A stretch of DNA of 64,000 nucleotides, taken from positions 186,001 to 250,000 of the forward strand of contig CAVSSP010000005.1 of the NCBI GenBank assembly GCA_963730685.1. Direction: 5' to 3'. The notes beneath the pieces are model-generated. The model ran no database searches. It was not told the DNA's origin and saw only the letters and a list, made by a program, of their open reading frames with translations. Positions 59,625 to 64,000 of this stretch are shown here, one piece after another. The position numbers and the translations under genes were made by a program. Numbering within the stretch: position 1 is the stretch's first letter; each line of letters begins with the position of its first letter. Source of the DNA: Bog-756 sp963730685. Lineage in GTDB: Bacteria; Actinomycetota; Acidimicrobiia; Acidimicrobiales; RAAP-2.

Positions 59625-61358
59625 ATGTCAACCGAGACTCCGGCTGAAGAGGTCCGCCCCGTGGACGACGCGCTCCCTTCGGTGCCCGACACCGCCGCTA
59701 CCGACGCCTCCGGCACCGGTCTGCGGAATCTCGCCGTCGAGTTGGCGGCCGCCGGAATCGGCTTCGTCGACTCGTTCGTCGCTGCGACACGTGAACGGTT
59801 CGGAGGCGGCCGCTCGGTGACCGACCTCCCGGTGGCCCATGCGGACGACGATGCTCCGCCGCGTGGACTGGTGCTCAGGCCGGCGCTGCTCGGGTTCGTC
59901 GCCATGCTCTGCATCGCCATCGGGGCCTCCTTGCCGAGCTCACCCTTCAAGCTCGAGATGCCCGGCGTCTGGTTCTTCGGGGTGCCCAGCACATCGGCGG
60001 GCAGCCAGTGGGGTGTGTACTTCACGTTGGCCGCCGTCTATGGCGGTCTGCTCTTGTTGATGAGGGTGTGGTGGGGCATGACCCGGCTGTACTCGCGGTG
60101 TCCCGGCGTCGCCGTCAATCGGATGATGTGGGTCTTCGCCCTCTGGGCGACACCGATGCTCGTCATCGCCCCCCTCTTCAGCCGCGACGTCTACTCCTAT
60201 GCGGCCCAGGGCGAGATGGTCAGCCACCATATGAGCCCCTACGTCTACGGTCCCTTCCAACTCGGGAACAATGCCTACACCGCGCCGGTGGACACGCTGT
60301 GGGGGAACGCTCCGGCACCCTACGGCCCGCTGTTCCTGCAGATCGACGGGTTCTTCGCCCGGGTGACCATGCACAACGAGCTGGCCACCATCATCCTCCT
60401 GCGGCTGCTGTCCCTGGTCGGGGTGCTGATGATCGCCCGGTGCGTGCCCCGCCTGGCCCGCCTCTACCATCGCGACGGAGCCGAGCTGTTCACCCTGATG
60501 GTGCTCAACCCGGTCACCCTGCTCCATCTGATCGGCGGCGCCCACAACGACGCCTTGATGTTGGGACTCCTGGTCACGGGGCTCACCGCCGCCAAAGAGA
60601 AGCGACCGGTGGCGGCCATCGTGCTGTGCGCGCTGGCCACTGCCATCAAGGCCCCCGCCGCCGTCGGGATCCTGTACGTCGGCTGGAGCTGGCTCGGCCC
60701 CGAGGCTTCGACGCGCGACCGAATACGGCCCGTGGTCACGGCGGGGCTCATCGGCGCGGGCGTGCTCGAGTTCTTCTCCTATGTGAGCGGGCTCGGCTGG
60801 GGCTGGGTCACCACCTTGGGGACGCCGGGGACCGTCCGATCGTGGACGGCGCCGACAACCGGCATCGCCATGCTCGTCACCGGTATCGCCCACTTCGCCC
60901 ACCTCGGCCTCGGTCTGGGTGGGGTGCTTACGGTGGCCCGGTTCTTCGGCCTGCTCACCGCGGCGGTGATCGGCGTCTGGTTGCTGTTCAACAGCGATCG
61001 CATCGGAACCCTCAAGGCGCTGGGCATCACGCTGCTGCTGTTCGTCATCCTCGGGCCGGTGGTGCAGCCCTGGTATCTGTCGTGGGGGCTGATCCTGTTG
61101 GCACCGGTGGCGCTGGGCAGGCTGCGCTCCCTCATCGTCGGCCTCTCCATGGTGACCGCCTTCATCGAGCTGCCGGGCGGATCTCAGCTGGCGAAGAGCC
61201 TCATCCACGGAGACCCCCTGCTGATCGCCTTGACCCTGCTGTGGATCCTGGTGGTGCTGACGGTCCCGCTCTCCAGCTGGGAGCGCACCGCACCGGTGGC
61301 CGCCGGCCGCCAGGTGGCCGTCGATCCGCTTCCGGCTGCGGTCACCCCGGCCGCCTGA
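59625..61358 (+). CDS. Polyprenol-phosphomannose-dependent mannosyltransferase, MptA/MptB type (GT-C)
   Basis: After about 90 cytoplasmic residues the 577-residue protein has some 13 hydrophobic segments. The first outer loop ends in LFSRDVYSYAAQGEMV, the acidic site of the MptA/MptB alpha-1,6-mannosyltransferases. MSPYVYGPFQLG, YGPLFLQIDGFFARV, NPVTLLHLIGGAHNDALMLG and VVQPWYLSWGLILL follow in the usual order. Such enzymes extend lipomannan or other mannans outside the membrane using polyprenyl-P-mannose. The GT2 domain encoded at 9.3 kb could make that donor. Confidence 0.88.
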   Translation: MSTETPAEEVRPVDDALPSVPDTAATDASGTGLRNLAVELAAAGIGFVDSFVAATRERFGGGRSVTDLPVAHADDDAPPRGLVLRPALLGFVAMLCIAIGASLPSSPFKLEMPGVWFFGVPSTSAGSQWGVYFTLAAVYGGLLLLMRVWWGMTRLYSRCPGVAVNRMMWVFALWATPMLVIAPLFSRDVYSYAAQGEMVSHHMSPYVYGPFQLGNNAYTAPVDTLWGNAPAPYGPLFLQIDGFFARVTMHNELATIILLRLLSLVGVLMIARCVPRLARLYHRDGAELFTLMVLNPVTLLHLIGGAHNDALMLGLLVTGLTAAKEKRPVAAIVLCALATAIKAPAAVGILYVGWSWLGPEASTRDRIRPVVTAGLIGAGVLEFFSYVSGLGWGWVTTLGTPGTVRSWTAPTTGIAMLVTGIAHFAHLGLGLGGVLTVARFFGLLTAAVIGVWLLFNSDRIGTLKALGITLLLFVILGPVVQPWYLSWGLILLAPVALGRLRSLIVGLSMVTAFIELPGGSQLAKSLIHGDPLLIALTLLWILVVLTVPLSSWERTAPVAAGRQVAVDPLPAAVTPAA

Positions 61359-61369
61359 TCCCCTCGGGG

Positions 61370-61389
61370 CTCCGGACCGGGCCCCGGAG
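61370..61389. terminator. Hairpin between convergent genes
   Basis: CTCCGG and CCGGAG arms (with further G/C pairing inside) lie between the mannosyltransferase stop and the GNAT stop. A short but GC-only stem with no T-run. Confidence 0.4.
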
Positions 61390-61878
61390 TCAGAGCATCC
61401 GCTGGAGCACGGACACGTCGAGCCACCGGTTGAACTTCCGGCCGACCTCGCGTTCCACCCCGACCATTTCGAAGCCACAGGCCAGGTGGAGGCCGATCGA
61501 CGCCTGGTTGCCGCCACCGACGCGGGCCATGACGCAGTGGAAGCCGTGCTGGGTGGCGAGGGAGATGAGCTCGCCGAGCAGGACCCGGCCCACGCCCTGT
61601 CCACGGTACGACCGGTCCACATAGACGGAATTCTCGACCGTCGTGGAGTAGGCGGGGCGATCCCGGTATACCGAGAGCGAACCGAATCCGAGGACCGTGC
61701 CCTCATCGTCCAACGCCACGACCGCCGGATAGGGCCCGCGGTGGTCCTCCATCCAGTTGACCTGCTCGTCCGGCGTCCGTGGGACCAGGTCGAAGGTGGC
61801 GGTGGACCCGGCCACCTCGGCGTTGTAGATGACGCGGATGGCCTCGGCATCGGTCGGTCGGGCCAGGAGGACGCGCAT
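61390..61878 (-). CDS. GNAT N-acetyltransferase (phosphinothricin acetyltransferase-like)
   Basis: The 162-residue protein begins MRVLLARPTDAEAIRVIYN and has AGSTATFDLVPRT, ENSVYVDRSYRGQGVGRVLLGEL (acetyl-CoA site R-G-Q-G-V-G) and GNQASIGLHLACGF. These are features of the PAT/YncA branch that acetylates phosphinothricin, methionine sulfoximine or protein N-termini. The substrate is not known. The frame continues upstream into tRNA-Thr; ATG 61,878 is the proper start. Confidence 0.87.
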   Translation of the reverse strand: MRVLLARPTDAEAIRVIYNAEVAGSTATFDLVPRTPDEQVNWMEDHRGPYPAVVALDDEGTVLGFGSLSVYRDRPAYSTTVENSVYVDRSYRGQGVGRVLLGELISLATQHGFHCVMARVGGGNQASIGLHLACGFEMVGVEREVGRKFNRWLDVSVLQRML

Positions 61879-61965
61879 CCGTCGATGGTAGCCAGGTAGG
61901 CTGGCATTCTCGTGAGGCCCCGGGTTGACTATGCTTACCCCTCTGCTGCTCACACGAGCTGCAAT

Positions 61966-62037
61966 GCCCCTGTAGCTCAGTGGTAGAGCACCGCCATGGT
62001 AAGGCGGGGGTCGTGGGTTCAATCCCCACCGGGGGCT
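61966..62037 (+). tRNA. tRNA-Thr(GGT)
   Basis: GCCCCTG pairs with CGGGGGC. The anticodon loop ATGGTAA is on CCGCC/GGCGG and the T-loop is GGTTCAATCC. The discriminator is T and CCA is not encoded. Seven bases separate it from tRNA-Met. Confidence 0.94.
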
Positions 62038-62044
62038 CGCCCGT

Positions 62045-62121
62045 GGCGGCGTAGCTCAGTTGGTCAGAGCGCACGGCTCATAATCGTGAGGTCGCCGGTT
62101 CGAGCCCGGCCGCCGCTACCA
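62045..62121 (+). tRNA. tRNA-Met(CAT), elongator
   Basis: GGCGGCG pairs with CGCCGCT (first pair G-U). The anticodon loop CTCATAA is on CACGG/TCGTG and the T-loop is GGTTCGAGCC. The discriminator is A and CCA is encoded. The paired acceptor end, rather than an initiator mismatch, and the absence of three G-C pairs at the anticodon stem base point to the elongator form. Confidence 0.9.
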
Positions 62122-62338
62122 CGTCGGGACAGTAGGACCAGACGGCGTGACCGGCCCCCCGGGCCGGTCACGGCAGACAGCATCAGGGCGACCAGGTTCC
62201 CCCGATGCCGCCCTCGGGCGGTGGCAGGGGAATGGGCGGCACGACATCGCATGGAAGCAGGGCAGTACGGCAGGGCGCAGTACGGCAGTTCCAGGCAGCA
62301 CCATCCAGGGCACCGCATCGAGGACACGAGGAGTCACC

Positions 62339-62503
62339 GTGGCAAAGAACGACAAGCGCATCCAGGTCACCCTGGCCTGCGAGATGTGCAAACGACGCAA
62401 CTACATCACCACGAAGAACAAGCTCAACGACCGCGAGCGGATCGAGATGAAGAAGTTCTGCCGTTGGGACCGCCAGCACACCCTCCACAAGGAGACCCGC
62501 TAG
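62339..62503 (+). CDS. rpmG: 50S ribosomal protein L33
   Basis: The 54-residue protein reads VAKNDKRIQVTLACEMC at the start and ends KKFCRWDRQHTLHKETR. It has the first zinc pair C-E-M-C and one further Cys; the second C-x-x-C is changed to C-R-W-D, so zinc binding may be lost or use another ligand. GAGGAG precedes the GTG start. Position between tRNA-Met and tRNA-Trp/secE/nusG is the standard actinobacterial order. Confidence 0.95.
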   Translation: MAKNDKRIQVTLACEMCKRRNYITTKNKLNDRERIEMKKFCRWDRQHTLHKETR

Positions 62504-62683
62504 GCAGATCGGAGCCGAGGGGACCTGACCGGCCGCCGCCCGCTCCGACGACACCGGGGGAGGGTCGGGCATGGCGACGCCGACGCGTTCGCGGGTTCGC
62601 CTGGGAATTGCCCCCAGCCTGGTGTTAACCTTGGCCTCCGCCCCTGTGTTCGGCTCGTCCATGCGCGGCAAGGCGGTCGGCAG

Positions 62684-62756
62684 AGGGCAGTAGCTCAACT
62701 GGTAGAGCACCGGTCTCCAAAACCGAAGGTTGGGGGTTCAAGTCCCTCCTGCCCTG
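62684..62756 (+). tRNA. tRNA-Trp(CCA)
   Basis: AGGGCAG pairs with CTGCCCT. The anticodon loop CTCCAAA is on the CGGT/ACCG stem and the T-loop is GGTTCAAGTCC. The discriminator is G and CCA is not encoded. secE begins 36 bases downstream. Confidence 0.94.
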
Positions 62757-62792
62757 CTCACCACCGTAGAAAACGGTCGAAGGAAGCATTAC

Positions 62793-63086
62793 GTGAACCG
62801 AGAACAAAAACGAGCCATGCAGCGTCAGGGCCAGGACCCCGACGGGGAGGCTCCGGCCAAGCGGACCGCGGCGCCACCTCGCCGACCGCCCAAGCGTGAG
62901 CCCTTCCGTCCGGGCCAGTTCCTGCGCGAGGTACGATCAGAGCTGCGTCAGGTGGCCTGGCCCAACAGGTCCGAGGTCATCAACTACACCACCGTGACCT
63001 TGGTCACCCTCTTGTCGTTGATGGTCCTCATCTTCATTCTCAACTACGCCTTTGCCAAAGGCGTCCTCTGGCTGTTCAAGACGTGA
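62793..63086 (+). CDS. secE: Preprotein translocase subunit SecE
   Basis: The 97-residue product has a basic, Pro-rich N-terminus (about 45 residues), the conserved FLREVRSELRQVAWPNRSEV and one membrane helix (VTLVTLLSLMVLIFILNYAF). SecE stabilises SecY. AAGGAA lies before GTG 62,793. It ends in a GTGA overlap with nusG. Confidence 0.95.
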   Translation: MNREQKRAMQRQGQDPDGEAPAKRTAAPPRRPPKREPFRPGQFLREVRSELRQVAWPNRSEVINYTTVTLVTLLSLMVLIFILNYAFAKGVLWLFKT

Positions 63087-63913
63087 TCGGTGTGACTGTG
63101 ACCCACGACGAAACCAATACGCCCGCTGGCGACGACGACGGACTCGACCCGGTCGAGGCCTCGGCCGCGCCCGAGGTGACCCCGGCCGCGCCTTCTGAGG
63201 AGGCCGGTGCGGTCGAGGAGGCTGCCCAGGCCCAAGAGGTCGAGGAGGCTGCCGAGGTAGAAGAGATCGTTGCCGTCGGCGAGACCGATGACGAGCTGGC
63301 CCTCGACGCCGACCTCGAGCTCGACGACGACGAGGACGAAGAGGAGCCCTTCGTCGTCAGCCCGTACGACCAGCCCGGTCGCTGGTATGTCGTCCACACC
63401 TACGCCGGGTATGAGAACAAGGTGAAGTCCAACCTCCACAGCAGGGCCGTGTCGATGAACATGGAAGATCGCATCTACGAGGTCGTCATCCCGATGGAGG
63501 ACGTCATCGAGTTCAAGAACGGCAAGAAGGTGGTGGTCCAGAAGAAGGTGTTCCCCGGCTACCTCCTGTGCCGGTGCGAGCTCGACGACGACAGCTGGTC
63601 GGTCATCCGCAACACCCCCGGTGTCACCGGGTTCGTCGGGCCCGGCACCAAGCCGACCCCCCTGTCCCGCCGCGAGGTCGAGGGCATCCTGCAGGTGAAG
63701 GTGGAGGGCGTGGAGGCACCGACCAAGCGCAGCCGGCCCCGCCTCGAGCATGAGGTCGGGGAGACGGTACGGGTCAAGGAAGGCCCGTTCGCCGACTTCT
63801 CGGGCCAGATCGCCGAAATCAACGAGGACCAGCTCAAGCTCAAGGTGCTGGTCAACATCTTCGGCCGGGAGACTCCGGTCGAGCTCGAATTCAGCCAGGT
63901 CGCAAAGCTGTAG
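63083..63913 (+). CDS. nusG: Transcription termination/antitermination protein NusG
   Basis: The 276-residue protein has an acidic N-terminal extension of about 90 residues (EE, DDDEDEEE). The NGN domain follows (RWYVVHTYAGYENKVKSNL, VFPGYLLCRCEL, VRNTPGVTGFVG-type segment), and the KOW domain (GETVRVKEGPFADFSGQI). NusG binds RNA polymerase and ribosomal S10 or Rho. The extension is common in actinobacteria. Start GTG overlaps secE. Confidence 0.95.
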   Translation: MIGVTVTHDETNTPAGDDDGLDPVEASAAPEVTPAAPSEEAGAVEEAAQAQEVEEAAEVEEIVAVGETDDELALDADLELDDDEDEEEPFVVSPYDQPGRWYVVHTYAGYENKVKSNLHSRAVSMNMEDRIYEVVIPMEDVIEFKNGKKVVVQKKVFPGYLLCRCELDDDSWSVIRNTPGVTGFVGPGTKPTPLSRREVEGILQVKVEGVEAPTKRSRPRLEHEVGETVRVKEGPFADFSGQIAEINEDQLKLKVLVNIFGRETPVELEFSQVAKL

Positions 63914-63945
63914 CCCGGCGGACCCAGGTAAGGAGACGTAACCCA

Positions 63946-64000
63946 ATGCCACCGAAGAAGCGCGTCCTCGCGGTCGTGAAGATCCAACTCCCAGCCGGGG
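63946..64000 (+). CDS. rplK: 50S ribosomal protein L11, N-terminal fragment (cut by window edge)
   Basis: The 18 readable residues MPPKKRVLAVVKIQLPAG match the L11 start. AAGGAGA lies nine bases upstream. Its place after nusG is the universal order. Confidence 0.88.
   Translation, partial: MPPKKRVLAVVKIQLPAG

Noticed and set aside
59940..61907. A 655-codon frame antisense to the mannosyltransferase
   Set aside because: It is low-complexity, without motifs, and opposite a gene with clear membrane topology and family signatures.

Overview
The window reads as chromosomal DNA of a high-GC actinobacterium (roughly 70% G+C by eye), most likely of the class Acidimicrobiia. The placement is an inference. 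It rests on the gene content (an MptB-type mannosyltransferase, DUF3097, MeaA-type ethylmalonyl-CoA mutase), the order tadA / tRNA-Ser / SRP RNA / dnaX / recR, and a secreted protein built of 'GYWLVASDGGIFAFGDA' repeats, a repeat type common in that class. No insertion sequence, phage gene or CRISPR array is visible.

Layout. 1-5.8 kb: a sugar phosphorolysis and phosphoketolase block (acetate kinase tail, beta-phosphoglucomutase, GH65 phosphorylase, phosphoketolase). 5.9-9.3 kb: a truncated PAS-GGDEF gene behind tRNA-Ser(CGA), a HAD phosphatase and an AT-richer island with a small zinc-ribbon gene. 9.3-17.6 kb: a six-gene surface operon. It opens with a GT2/GtrA/HprK-like fusion, followed by a GT39-type glycosyltransferase, a degenerate membrane-anchored phosphoesterase, an acidic-tailed exported protein, a GH99-like lipoprotein and a small exported protein. 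17.7-24.9 kb: two large secreted proteins, a purple-acid-phosphatase-like enzyme with Ig-like repeats and a glycine-rich protein with six 42-residue repeats.

25.1-28.7 kb: the RNA and DNA maintenance block tadA, tRNA-Ser(GGA), SRP RNA, dnaX, recR. 29.4-40.5 kb: acyl-CoA metabolism (thiolase, crotonyl-CoA carboxylase/reductase, epimerase, propionyl-CoA carboxylase beta, ethylmalonyl-CoA mutase, 3-hydroxybutyryl-CoA dehydrogenase, SDR), which together form much of the ethylmalonyl-CoA route for acetyl-CoA assimilation. 40.7-50.4 kb: housekeeping genes (esterase, S51-like peptidase, two cyclophilins, lysC, asd, phoU, ndh, rmuC). 50.6-58.6 kb: UDP-sulfoquinovose synthase, an unknown membrane protein, citrate synthase, thioesterase, GH1 glucosidase, GtrA and two membrane proteins. 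58.6-64 kb: yajQ, tRNA-Tyr, an MptB-like mannosyltransferase, GNAT, tRNA-Thr, tRNA-Met, rpmG, tRNA-Trp, secE, nusG and the start of rplK.

Assembly quality matters here. Some thirty or more single-base shifts, mostly one extra or missing G or C, break otherwise conserved genes, including essential ones (dnaX, recR, gltA). They look like uncorrected sequencing indels rather than gene decay, so broken genes are annotated over their full span as one CDS with the approximate shift positions given. Two mannosyl-donor-dependent transferases and a polyprenyl-phosphate sugar synthase in one window suggest that cell-surface mannosylation is a theme. The sugar and acyl-CoA blocks suggest a heterotroph that handles alpha-glucosides and C2 units.
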